From assembly GCA_035306725.1 (NCBI GenBank), contig DATGNN010000334.1:1-17588 (forward strand): DNA of 17,588 nt, in the 5' to 3' direction. How positions within the stretch are numbered: the first letter of the stretch is position 1; each line of letters begins with the position of its first letter. Position numbers and translations under genes: made by a program. Positions 7,406-15,607 of the stretch are shown here, piece after piece. The notes under the pieces are model-generated. The model ran no database searches and was not told the DNA's origin. It saw nothing but the letters and a program-made list of their open reading frames with translations. The DNA comes from JAAYEB01 sp035306725 (GTDB lineage Bacteria; Fibrobacterota; Chitinivibrionia; Chitinivibrionales; Chitinispirillaceae).

Positions 7406-9331
7406 CTAAGCGGCTTTCTGATTTTCTGATATTGAAGATTCATTGGAATTATTGCCCAATATTCTGTCGACATCACTGTTTTCAAGTGTTTCGAACTCTA
7501 TAAGGGATGAAGCCAGCAGGTCAAGTTTACTTCGATGAAATGCCAGCAGATCAAGTGCCCTGTTTTCCTGCTCGATAATTATTTGTTGTACTTCTTCATC
7601 TATCATTCGTGCTGTTGATTCGCTGAAATCCCTTACCTGAACCAGTTCTCTTCCTAAAAATGGGTGTTCCTCCCCCTGATTGTATGTTGCAGGCCCCAGT
7701 TTCTCGCTCATTCCCCACTGACACACCATTTTTCGTGCGAGCTGTGTAACCTGTTTAAGGTCTTGCTGAGCACCGCTGGTTAATTCATTAAATACGAGTT
7801 TTTCGGATACTCTTCCACCCAATGCAACTGCGATACGTCCCAAAAGATAACTTTTACTAAGGTTGTACCGGTCTGTTTCGGGGATCTGTTCCGTTGCGCC
7901 TAAAGCACGCCCTCTTGCAATAATAGTAACTTTCTGCAAAGGATCTGTTTCTGGTAGCAACTTGGCCAGAAGAGCATGTCCAGCCTCATGATAAGCAACG
8001 ATTTCCCGTTCCTGATCATTGAGTTTATCTTCCCGTTCTGCCCCAAGCATTATTTTATCCTGAGCGTCCTCAAAATCTTTATTTTCGACCCGGTTTTTAC
8101 CTTTTCGTCCAGCCAGCAACGCCGCTTCATTAACCAGATTTCTAAGATCTGCTCCAGAAAAACCGACAGATCTTGAAGCGATTCTTGCCATGTCGACCGA
8201 TTCATCAAGCGGAACATGTTGCGCATGAATCTTCAGGATCTCTTTACGGGCACTCTTTTGAGGTAAATCAAGCGTTATCTGCCTGTCAAATCTTCCTGGT
8301 CGTGTAAGTGCCGGATCAAGTACATCGGGCCGGTTTGTTGCAGCAATTACCACAACCGATTCATGGGGTTCAAACCCATCCATTTCAGTAAGAATTTGAT
8401 TCAGGGTCTGTTCCCTTTCATCATGGCTGCCCCCCAGTCCGGTTCCACGTACCCGTCCTATCGAATCCAGCTCATCAATGAAAATTATTGCCGGTCCTTC
8501 GCGTTTGGCTGTTTCAAACATATCTCTGACCCGTGATGCACCTACGCCTACAAACATCTCGATAAATTCGGAACCACTTGTACTGAAAAAAGGAACTCCT
8601 GCTTCGCCTGCAGTTGCCCGTGCCAAAAGAGTTTTACCGGTTCCAGGCGGCCCCATAAGAAGAACACCTTTTGGAATAGTTGCACCCAGATTGGCAAATT
8701 TTCCAGGATCTTTCAGGTAATCTACAATTTCCTGAAGGTCTTTTTTTGCACTGCTTAATCCAGCTACATCTTCATAACGAACCGAACTCATCTCTTTACG
8801 AAAGCGTTTCGCCCTGGATTTCCCGACTCCAAAGATACCCCCGCCAGGCATACCTTTCATTTGAGAAGTCAATCTCTTCCCGGCATACATAAAATACCCT
8901 ATTAAAAGAAGCCACGGAAATAACAAAATTAACAGGCTCGCCCACCAGGAAGACCCGTCTGTTTTTTCTGCCATCACTGTCACATTATTTTCATCAAGAA
9001 CACTTAATAACTCCTGATCTTCCAGATCCGGCATAATAGTCGAAAAATACTGGTACTTAAGTGTGTCACCACTTAATCCCGTATCATGCCAGGTTTGTGA
9101 AAAACTGCCCGATATTTCGTTACCTTTAAAGCTTACCTCAGTTACATTTCCTTTGATTAACTGCTGTTTAAAAACTGAATATGGAAGCATCACACGATTT
9201 CTGGCATTATACGATCCGAAAAAATAGGAGAATATAACTGTCAGAATAAAGCCCCACATTATAAAGCGCCAAATCGAAAACTTCATTTCCGGTTGACGTT
9301 TCTGCCCTGTGATATTATCGTCTGATGCCAT
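7406..9331 (-). CDS. ftsH: ATP-dependent zinc metalloprotease FtsH
   Basis: FtsH is an inner-membrane AAA+ protease that degrades misassembled membrane proteins and regulatory targets, acting as a hexamer. From the ATG at 9331 (641 residues), helix 1 lies at about 22-40 and helix 2 at 131-149, around a periplasmic domain. Walker A GPPGTGKT is at 227-234 and Walker B IFIDE at 283-287. The second-region-of-homology arginines are in ALTRPGRFDR (344, 347). The zinc site is HEAGH at 448-452, with the third ligand D524 in TSGAQQDL. All catalytic residues are intact. GAGG lies just before the 9331 start. An in-frame ATG at 9403, 24 codons upstream with AGGA before it, is an alternative. I prefer 9331 because the extra segment is not family-like. 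The gene stands alone and is divergent from the radical SAM operon. Confidence 0.96.
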   Translation of the reverse strand: MASDDNITGQKRQPEMKFSIWRFIMWGFILTVIFSYFFGSYNARNRVMLPYSVFKQQLIKGNVTEVSFKGNEISGSFSQTWHDTGLSGDTLKYQYFSTIMPDLEDQELLSVLDENNVTVMAEKTDGSSWWASLLILLFPWLLLIGYFMYAGKRLTSQMKGMPGGGIFGVGKSRAKRFRKEMSSVRYEDVAGLSSAKKDLQEIVDYLKDPGKFANLGATIPKGVLLMGPPGTGKTLLARATAGEAGVPFFSTSGSEFIEMFVGVGASRVRDMFETAKREGPAIIFIDELDSIGRVRGTGLGGSHDEREQTLNQILTEMDGFEPHESVVVIAATNRPDVLDPALTRPGRFDRQITLDLPQKSARKEILKIHAQHVPLDESVDMARIASRSVGFSGADLRNLVNEAALLAGRKGKNRVENKDFEDAQDKIMLGAEREDKLNDQEREIVAYHEAGHALLAKLLPETDPLQKVTIIARGRALGATEQIPETDRYNLSKSYLLGRIAVALGGRVSEKLVFNELTSGAQQDLKQVTQLARKMVCQWGMSEKLGPATYNQGEEHPFLGRELVQVRDFSESTARMIDEEVQQIIIEQENRALDLLAFHRSKLDLLASSLIEFETLENSDVDRILGNNSNESSISENQKAA

Positions 9332-9887
9332 GCTTACCCTCAAACTTAAAACGTACTCTAACCTGTTTTCCTTAAACCAAAGGTGAGCAAAAGATATGCC
9401 CATCAGTTCCTATTTGCATAGAATTTATTCAGATATCCTCAATTTTGGATTTTGATTTCCCTCTGTTTCAACATTATTCCAGGTCTCTCCCTCCCCCCTC
9501 TTGCCTCTGTGATCCACTCCGTTATTCAGAAGCATATGGTTCAGTTTTATTTTCATTCTGATTTTCCCACCCAAACGATAGCAGTGGATCAATTCGACAT
9601 TTTGTTGACCTGATTTCAAACATAATTCTGTTAATCAGGCAGCCAGAAAAACCTGTTTTTTAACCCCCGGCATTTTTGGTTGTACTTCCACATGGGGGAT
9701 TTGAAATTTAATCGTAAGATTTAGGTTTTATTTTATCCTCTAAGGTAGTATTTTCTTTTTTATATAGATAAAATACCACAATTATTTTTTTGGAAACCCG
9801 TCATAATCTGACACTAAATCGTGTCATGTCAAAAAATTATATTTTATTATCCATGTGGTGTTAACTTTTCACTTTTAAGGATTATTG
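9332..9887. other. Divergent intergenic region between ftsH and the radical SAM operon
   Basis: These roughly 550 bases must hold the promoters of two divergent units. The left part is the ftsH leader, with an alternative ATG at 9403. The right part is strongly AT-rich and has a GTATTTT/AAAATAC dyad (9748-9754 and 9770-9776) and the TGACAC-N6-GTGTCA palindrome listed separately. CCCCC (9663-9667) and GGGGG (9694-9698) could pair, but only across a 26-base loop. A 64-codon minus-strand ORF at 9425-9619 has no good ribosome site or protein-like features, so I read it as leader sequence. Confidence 0.4.
9809..9826. promoter_or_regulatory. Perfect palindrome upstream of the radical SAM operon (possible operator)
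   Basis: TGACAC, six bases, then GTGTCA form a perfect 6+6 dyad centred about 70 bases before the ATG at 9888. Its size and spacing fit a site for a dimeric helix-turn-helix regulator. The AT-rich stretch just downstream (TATATT at 9838-9843, TATTAT at 9845-9850) could hold the -10 box. No regulator gene is adjacent, so the cognate protein is unknown. Confidence 0.4.
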
Positions 9888-11186
9888 ATGACAAAACAGG
9901 TTAAAGATCTGAAAATTTTATGTATCTATCCGCACTTTCGCAAGTTTCTTGAAGGGCATACAGAGCTGGATAAACATCTGAAGAAATATCTGGTTGGAAA
10001 CTATACCATGCCACCCTCTTTGGCTTTGCCAATAATTGCAGCCCTTACTCCCGAGGAGATTGAGCTTAAACTTGTTGATGACAATATCAAGGAAAAAATA
10101 GATTACGATGAAAAAGCAGATATGGTTGCAATCAGTTGTTTTACACCTCAGGCACAACGCGCCTATGAAATAGCTGATGAATTTCGGAAAAGGAACACTA
10201 CTGTAGTATTGGGAGGTATCCATCCAAGCACTGCACCCAATGAAGCGCTTCTTCATGCAGACGCTATATGTGTTGGTGAAGTAGAACCGGTTTGGAATCA
10301 GATACTTGAAGACTGTGCTAGCGGAAATCTCAAGAAAATTTACAAACCTGATAAAATTTACGACCTGGCTTCAATGCCAATTCCCAAACGTGACATTTTT
10401 AAACAGGACATTTACAGGTGGAATGCTCACCTGGTATTAACAAACCGTGGGTGCAGCGTAAGGTGTGGTGGATGTCCCATACCGGAAAAAGAGGGTACAA
10501 GGGTCAGGCTCAGACCGATTGACAATATTATTGAAGATATCAGGAGTATGCCATACAAGGAATTCTATTTTACTGATGATACCATAATGCTTCCGGGAAA
10601 AAAGTATATAAAATTTATCCTGAACCTTATGGAACGTACCCGGGAACTTGATGTATCGATTTTTGTAGCATCTACCATGATGATGATTTCGGAACCTGAA
10701 TTTTACAAAAAATTACACAAGGGCGGAGTTTCCTCAATGTATACCATTTTTGGATTCGACCGCATCTCATCAAAACTGCTCAGTCCCGATTGTACACCTC
10801 AGGAGTGGCAGCAGGGAATTGATCTGGTACGGATGATTGAAGATGCAGGAATACACTTCTTTGCTTCATTCGGTATCGGTTTTGATTATCAGGATGAACG
10901 GGTTTTTGATACAATTCTGAAATTCACTGACGACAGCGGGATTGATCTGGCAGAGTTTTATATTATTACACCTTTCCCTGGTACACCTCTTGGAATTCAG
11001 ATGGAAAAGGAAAACCGGATTCTTCATCGCAACTACAACTACTGGAATCATGGTAATATAGTTTTCAAGCCCCAAAATTTTACAGAACAGGAATTAATGG
11101 ATGGTTTCTATCATGTTTGGAAATCATTTTACAGTGATAAAGAAGAAGAAGAGACTCTTCGTTCATTTACACTGAAAGTCCAGTAA
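9888..11186 (+). CDS. B12-binding-domain-type radical SAM protein
   Basis: The 432-residue protein has the two-part layout of class B/E radical SAM enzymes. Residues about 8-150 form a Rossmann-like cobalamin-binding-type domain (ILCIYPH, VDDN, VVLGGIHPSTAPNEALLHADAICVGE), without the classical DxHxxG loop. Residues about 180-365 are the radical SAM barrel. The iron-sulphur cysteines C189, C193 and C196 are in GCSVRCGGC. The residue just before the third cysteine is normally aromatic but here is Gly. FTDDTIML at 228-235 and ITPFPGTPLG at 360-369 are typical of the family, which includes BchE- and HpnP-like enzymes. These carry out methylations or cyclisations, often on lipids or natural products; the substrate here is unknown. 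I start at ATG 9888, with AAGG seven bases upstream; an in-frame TTG lies just before it. It is the first gene of an operon with an acyltransferase, 42 bases away. Confidence 0.85.
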   Translation: MTKQVKDLKILCIYPHFRKFLEGHTELDKHLKKYLVGNYTMPPSLALPIIAALTPEEIELKLVDDNIKEKIDYDEKADMVAISCFTPQAQRAYEIADEFRKRNTTVVLGGIHPSTAPNEALLHADAICVGEVEPVWNQILEDCASGNLKKIYKPDKIYDLASMPIPKRDIFKQDIYRWNAHLVLTNRGCSVRCGGCPIPEKEGTRVRLRPIDNIIEDIRSMPYKEFYFTDDTIMLPGKKYIKFILNLMERTRELDVSIFVASTMMMISEPEFYKKLHKGGVSSMYTIFGFDRISSKLLSPDCTPQEWQQGIDLVRMIEDAGIHFFASFGIGFDYQDERVFDTILKFTDDSGIDLAEFYIITPFPGTPLGIQMEKENRILHRNYNYWNHGNIVFKPQNFTEQELMDGFYHVWKSFYSDKEEEETLRSFTLKVQ

Positions 11187-11228
11187 CAAACATAAATTCA
11201 AATATATCACAACTGCAGGATAATAAAA

Positions 11229-12098
11229 ATGAGTTTAAGCCGGTATTTACAGACCCCTGAATTTTTAAACAGTATACCAGGGAAATCTCCCGATGAATTA
11301 AAATCCATAATACTGGATAAAGGTAACGAATGGTTCAGGAATAATGAGTCAGAAACGAATCGTATCCGACATAATCTTGTTCAATTCGGATTTCACCCGG
11401 ATACACTCATAACGAAAGTTCAGGAACATGTTATTCTTCACTACTACGAAAAGTTGCTGCCATTGTCAGACAGTCCCGAGTTTTTTCACTCTTTTTTAAA
11501 ATCTCATGTTGATTGTACCAGTGCTGTTAAGCAGCTTGAATCGTCAATATCTGACGGTAAGGGTATTATAGTGGCACTTGCCCACTTTGGAGCTGTTGAA
11601 TTCGTTGTACCTTCCCTGGCAGCGTTCTCTTTGCCATTAAATGCGGTCCTTAGATTTACAACAGAACACCTCTCCGCACAGGCTCATCGAAGGGCTAAAC
11701 TGATGAATGAAAGCGGATTATTCGGATCGATAAATTTTATTGAAATAGGAAAACCTGGAACTCCGGTAGCCATGCACATGGCCGCGGCTCTAAGAAGAAA
11801 AGAGATACTTGTTTCAGTTTTTGACGAAAAGACTGAGTATTCAAAACCGGTCACTATTTTCGGCAAGAAAGTATCTGGTGGTGCGGGTCTGGATAGAATT
11901 GCCAGATTTGCAAACACCCCAACTGATATTTTCACCGCTTTCATGACAAGAAACGAAAATGGTACCTACACACTCGATTTGAAAAAAATCGAACACCAGA
12001 ACAGTGTTCAGAAGATGTTCGATGAACTTGAAACGATTGTTAAAGAAATAACAGAACAATGGTATTTTCTTCATGAAGAAATCCCTTTTCTGTTTTAA
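11229..12098 (+). CDS. LpxL/HtrB-like acyltransferase lacking an N-terminal membrane helix
   Basis: The 289-residue protein resembles the lysophospholipid/lipid A acyltransferase superfamily (Lip_A_acyltrans). The catalytic HX4E motif is HFGAVE, with H119 and E124. Downstream, SKPVTIFGKKVSGGAGLDRIARFANTP (about 205-231) matches the family's substrate-side region, followed by FTAFMTRNENGTYTL and a C-terminal WYFLHEE. LpxL-type enzymes transfer an acyl chain from acyl-ACP to lipid A. True LpxL has one N-terminal transmembrane helix. This protein has none, so it may be peripheral or soluble and may acylate another lipid or a small molecule. AGGA lies eight bases before the ATG. Its position after the radical SAM gene suggests a shared lipid or natural-product pathway. 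The last 26 bases overlap the next gene. Confidence 0.75.
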   Translation: MSLSRYLQTPEFLNSIPGKSPDELKSIILDKGNEWFRNNESETNRIRHNLVQFGFHPDTLITKVQEHVILHYYEKLLPLSDSPEFFHSFLKSHVDCTSAVKQLESSISDGKGIIVALAHFGAVEFVVPSLAAFSLPLNAVLRFTTEHLSAQAHRRAKLMNESGLFGSINFIEIGKPGTPVAMHMAAALRRKEILVSVFDEKTEYSKPVTIFGKKVSGGAGLDRIARFANTPTDIFTAFMTRNENGTYTLDLKKIEHQNSVQKMFDELETIVKEITEQWYFLHEEIPFLF

Positions 12099-13926
12099 TC
12101 AAACTGTTACCACATTATCACAAGGAACTACCCTGGAACCGTTTCAGATCTACCAGAACCGGCTTGATAAATTTACAAATAAATTACACTCAACCATGAA
12201 GTGGATCAGGTTTTTTTCCAACCTCAGATTAGCTGTTTTTATTTTCGCAATTGTATGGGGATATGTTTTTTACAGATACGGCTATTTCCATACAGCCGTT
12301 ATCGGCGCATTTACAGGAATAGTTTCTTTTATTATTCTGGTATTAAAACATAACAATCTTTTTTTGAAACGGGATTTACTTCAGAAACTAATAACAATCA
12401 ACTCCGACAGGATTGCCCGTTTAAACAATACGTGGCAGAATCTGAAAGATACTGGTGAAGATTTTTCTGATCCGGATCATCCAAATTCATGCGACCTTGA
12501 CATTTTTGGACCCGGATCAGTTTTCCAGTGGATTGGCTCCTGCCATAGCTGGTATGGAAGAAAATCACTTGCTGAATATATTAGCACTGTACCGGACAGC
12601 GTCCATATTATCAGAGAAAGGCAGGATGCAGTTCGTGAACTTTCGCCTTTGATTGATTGGAGACAACAATTTGAGGCTGTTGCACTTAACCGCAATCTCA
12701 ACCTTGACCCTCAAAACATTCTTGAATGGGCAGAAAGTAACGATTACATCATTAAATACAAAACTCTTTTCGATTTTTTTTATATTCTGCCTTTTTTTTC
12801 TTTCTTATTCTCAGCCATACTGCTTTTATTTTTTAAAAATGGCTTTTTTGCATTGTTACCTTTTGCTTTTCACCTGATTATTTTCGGATCCACATACCAT
12901 TTACTGCAGCCTTTTTTAAATCGTTTCGAAAACTATGGCGAAATGTTTCTGGTTTATACAGATCTTTTCCGAAAAATAGAAAAACAGAATTTTTTTTCAC
13001 CGATTCTTCGCAGACTTCATGAAACGATCGGTATATCCGGCGATACTTCAGTTGCTGTCAGAAAACTCGGTTCGATAATTTCTTCCATACAGATAAGATA
13101 CAGCCCTATGGGTTATTTTTTTGCCAATTTTGCATTCCTCTGGGATATCAGATCGGTTATCAATGCAGAAAAATGGAAAAAAAAATATGGTATTTTGCTA
13201 AGAAAATGGCTTTTAACCTGTGGAGAATTCGAAGCACTTTCCAGTATCTCATCAGTGCATTTCGAGAATCCCCGATGGGTCTTTGCGGATATCACAGATT
13301 CTCCTCCATTTATTTGTGCCAAATCACTCGGACATCCTCTAATCTCTTCTGATAAGCGGGTAAGCAATGATATCAATCTGAATTCAATAAATTCAGTTGC
13401 AATCATTACCGGGTCAAACATGTCTGGTAAAAGTACATTTTTAAGAACTGTTGGTGTTAATTTGATTCTTGCCTACACAGGTGCACCCGTATGCGCCAGC
13501 CAGTTAAGCTGTTCTGTCCTTAGTGTTTATTCCTCCATGCGAATTGGTGATAACCTTGAAAATGGCATCTCAACCTTTTATGCAGAGCTTTTAAAGATAA
13601 GGAAAATCATTGATGCAGTTAACGGCGGAGAAAAGATACTGTTTCTCCTTGATGAACTTTTCAGGGGAACGAATTCTCAAGACAGACACGATGGTGCCAT
13701 TGCAGTACTTAACGCACTGAAAACCGATCATACACTTGGCATTATCTCCACTCATGATTTTGAATTAAGTAAACTGGGTAAAGATCCGCAAAGCGGTTTT
13801 CTTAATTTTCATTTTAAGGAATACTACAAAGATAACAACATCCATTTTGATTATAAACTCAACAGCGGACCATCAACAACCAGAAACGCCCTTTATCTTA
13901 TCCGAATGGCAGGTATCGAGATCTGA
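12073..13926 (+). CDS. Membrane-anchored MutS-like ATPase
   Basis: The C-terminal half (about 410-617) is a MutS-family ATPase. Walker A is TGSNMSGKST at 446-455, Walker B is LFLLDELFRGTN at 523-534 (D527, E528), the STHDFEL switch is at 559-565, and GPSTTRNALYLIRMAGI closes the domain. The N-terminal half differs from true MutS: there is no mismatch-recognition domain, and two pairs of hydrophobic helices lie at about 52-69/73-91 and 233-253/256-276. The protein is therefore probably held at the inner membrane. Such membrane MutS homologues are known as uncharacterised proteins in several phyla; a repair role is unproven. The ATG at 12073 overlaps the acyltransferase gene by 26 bases in another frame and has no good ribosome site. 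A start some 20-40 codons later is possible. The overlap places it in the same operon. Confidence 0.85.
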   Translation: MKKSLFCFNQTVTTLSQGTTLEPFQIYQNRLDKFTNKLHSTMKWIRFFSNLRLAVFIFAIVWGYVFYRYGYFHTAVIGAFTGIVSFIILVLKHNNLFLKRDLLQKLITINSDRIARLNNTWQNLKDTGEDFSDPDHPNSCDLDIFGPGSVFQWIGSCHSWYGRKSLAEYISTVPDSVHIIRERQDAVRELSPLIDWRQQFEAVALNRNLNLDPQNILEWAESNDYIIKYKTLFDFFYILPFFSFLFSAILLLFFKNGFFALLPFAFHLIIFGSTYHLLQPFLNRFENYGEMFLVYTDLFRKIEKQNFFSPILRRLHETIGISGDTSVAVRKLGSIISSIQIRYSPMGYFFANFAFLWDIRSVINAEKWKKKYGILLRKWLLTCGEFEALSSISSVHFENPRWVFADITDSPPFICAKSLGHPLISSDKRVSNDINLNSINSVAIITGSNMSGKSTFLRTVGVNLILAYTGAPVCASQLSCSVLSVYSSMRIGDNLENGISTFYAELLKIRKIIDAVNGGEKILFLLDELFRGTNSQDRHDGAIAVLNALKTDHTLGIISTHDFELSKLGKDPQSGFLNFHFKEYYKDNNIHFDYKLNSGPSTTRNALYLIRMAGIEI

Positions 13927-14128
13927 GAGTCATCATTTATCTTATTTTTCACAGCTTCTCTCATAAACAAATCAAGCAATTTAATCTTCAATTTATCATT
14001 AACAAAATCGAATTATACTGATATCCCGTAGTTTAACATAATAAAATCTATTAACCCCAAAAAGCTGAGTTGTCGTTTACCGGATACAACAGGAGCAGAT
14101 ATTAACCATTTCTTTACCATGGAGTTGA

Positions 14129-15016
14129 ATGAACAAAGAGAAAATTCTTCTTGACACAGATATCGGATCTGACATTGACGATTGCATCACCCTGTCTTAT
14201 CTTCTGGCTCAGCCTGGATGCGAACTGCTTGGTATAACAACAGTAACCGGAGAACCTCATAAACGGGCATCTCTTGCAGACTGGATCTGTTCACTTGCAA
14301 AAAGGCAGATCCCTGTTTTGCCAGGTAATGCAAGAGCTCTTGACGGCAGTAACAGGCAACCTGATGCGCCCCTTGTATCAGTTGTAAATAATAATGACAA
14401 ACATTTTCCCAAAAACTGTCATATAGAATTCATGAGGGAAACTATCTGCAACAATCCCGGAGAAATAACACTGCTGGGTATAGGTCCCCTGACAAATATT
14501 GCAGAACTTTTTACAGTTGCCCCCCGGATACCATGTTTACTAAAAAAACTGGTAATCATGAATGGTATCTTTTATCATCAGCTTCCAGGCCTGGAAAATT
14601 TCCATTGTGAATGGAATGCATCTGTAGACCCCAAAGCAGCCTCAATCGTATATGAAACCCGGGTACCTGATCACCAGTCGATAGGAATGGATGTAACTTG
14701 CCAGGTAACGATGAACAAAAACGAAGCTCGTAAACGATTCGACCTCCCGCTGCTTGAAAACATTCTTCCTGTATTTGACAATTTCACATATCACAAAAAC
14801 ATTACTTTTCATGATCCGCTTGCAGCATTGACAATTTTTTATGATATATGCCAGTTCAGAAGCGGTTTTGTTGAAGTGGAAACCAGAAATAAGGGGTTTG
14901 CCGGAAAAACAGTTCTCAAAGAACAATCCACCCCGTGGCATCATGTTGCATTTTCTGTAGACACAGCACTTTTCTTTGAGAAGTTTTTTGAAACTTTTCA
15001 TACATTTTCATCATAG
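14129..15016 (+). CDS. Inosine-uridine-type nucleoside hydrolase
   Basis: This family hydrolyses the N-glycosidic bond of ribonucleosides to free base plus ribose, for salvage. The 295-residue protein has the calcium-binding N-terminal signature in its longer variant, DTDIGSDIDD at 9-18. It also has GIGPLTNIAELF at 117-128, VIMNG at 142-146 (usually MGG), the substrate-ribose pair E161-N163 in EWNASVDPKAA, and the H228-D229 pair in HDPLAAL. All expected metal and ribose ligands seem present, so the enzyme is likely active. Base preference cannot be read from the sequence. GGAG lies four bases before the ATG. It is separated from the MutS-like gene by 202 bases, so it is probably its own unit. 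A terminator-like structure lies about 10 bases after the stop. Confidence 0.9.
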   Translation: MNKEKILLDTDIGSDIDDCITLSYLLAQPGCELLGITTVTGEPHKRASLADWICSLAKRQIPVLPGNARALDGSNRQPDAPLVSVVNNNDKHFPKNCHIEFMRETICNNPGEITLLGIGPLTNIAELFTVAPRIPCLLKKLVIMNGIFYHQLPGLENFHCEWNASVDPKAASIVYETRVPDHQSIGMDVTCQVTMNKNEARKRFDLPLLENILPVFDNFTYHKNITFHDPLAALTIFYDICQFRSGFVEVETRNKGFAGKTVLKEQSTPWHHVAFSVDTALFFEKFFETFHTFSS

Positions 15017-15024
15017 AATTTTTC

Positions 15025-15073
15025 ACCCTGTTCCTGAGGCTGAAAACAGTGGACAACTGGCAGGGTCTTTTCT
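15025..15073 (+). terminator. Possible terminator after the nucleoside hydrolase
   Basis: ACCCTG (15025-15030) pairs with CAGGGT (15061-15066), enclosing a small CAGT-ggaca-ACTG hairpin. CTTTTCTT follows at 15067-15073. It lies about 10 bases after the stop codon. The closing stem is only six pairs and the enclosed loop is large, so the call is moderate at best. Confidence 0.35.
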
Positions 15074-15372
15074 TAATCCAAAGCCGGATAAAAAAGCATC
15101 ATTTCCTTTTTACCTGAATAGTTTTAGTGATTTATTTTTTGACGATGTTATCATTTCTGGCATAAAACACAGACAATATCCCGACTGCATACTCAATTAC
15201 TGTCCCCGGGTATACGGCCTTCCTGCATATAAATCCTTTTTGTAACAATATTTGAACAATAAACGTATACCGGCATCCCAAAACATCAGCATAAAAAAAA
15301 AGTGTTTAAATTCGCACTACCATACAGTATATATTGTTTAAAACTATATTATACCTTATAGAGGCGATTAAG

Positions 15373-15510
15373 ATGCGAGTGAGCGAAAGCAGCACCTGGT
15401 ACAGAAATGGATTTTCTACTGCGAAAATTATCAGATTATACACCAGACTTGCAAAAAATCTTATTTCAATATACAAATGTACAAAAAAGCATCTTAAAGG
15501 AATCGTCTGA
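15373..15510 (+). CDS. Possible 45-residue leader peptide upstream of glgX
   Basis: A short frame starts at the ATG at 15373, with GAGG eight bases upstream, the best ribosome site between the nucleoside hydrolase and glgX. The 45-residue product is basic (several Lys/Arg, e.g. KCTKKHLKGIV at the end) and has no recognised family. It overlaps the 66-codon frame at 15407 in another register, and at most one is likely to be the main product. It could be a leader peptide or chance. Confidence 0.25.
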   Translation: MRVSESSTWYRNGFSTAKIIRLYTRLAKNLISIYKCTKKHLKGIV

Positions 15511-15607
15511 TTCAGGTACTATTCAGACAAGAAATAAGTATCTGCTAATTGTGATATTGTTCAATTGGGACAATATTTTTTACTCAGGACAAAAGGAAAC
15601 AGTATGA
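15407..15607 (+). CDS. Possible 66-residue protein overlapping the glgX start
   Basis: This frame runs from the ATG at 15407 and ends with TGA at 15605-15607, overlapping the glgX ATG as ATGA. That arrangement is typical of translationally coupled operon genes. The product (beginning MDFLLRKLSDYTPDLQKILFQ) has a protein-like composition with a central amphipathic helix, but no family is recognised. Its own ribosome site is weak, while glgX has a good AAGGA inside this frame. It may be a real small partner of the glycogen enzyme or a chance frame. Confidence 0.3.
   Translation: MDFLLRKLSDYTPDLQKILFQYTNVQKSILKESSDSGTIQTRNKYLLIVILFNWDNIFYSGQKETV

Larger units (their letters stand above)
15017..15603. 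other. Region between the nucleoside hydrolase and glgX
   Basis: The left part holds a possible terminator (15025-15073). An open frame continues to 15245 (14976-15245), but it starts inside the nucleoside hydrolase gene and has no family features. The middle (15246-15372) is AT-rich, with a near-palindrome ACAGTATATATTGT at 15324-15337 and possible -10 boxes (TATTAT at 15347-15352; TATAGA at 15357-15362, 17 bases after TTGTTT). The right part carries two overlapping small frames listed separately. Confidence 0.4.

Noticed and set aside
9425..9619. 64-codon minus-strand ORF upstream of ftsH
   Set aside because: It shows no ribosome site, helix pattern or known motif, and it lies in a likely promoter/leader region.
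9647..9661. A-run/T-run hairpin resembling a terminator
   Set aside because: The stem is nearly all A-T with a four-base loop and would be too unstable; no gene ends nearby.
9663..9698. CCCCC...GGGGG possible hairpin
   Set aside because: The stem is only five pairs across a 26-base loop, with no T-run after it.
14976..15245. 89-codon ORF overlapping the nucleoside hydrolase end
   Set aside because: It starts inside another gene without a ribosome site and runs through a terminator-like structure; no family is recognised.
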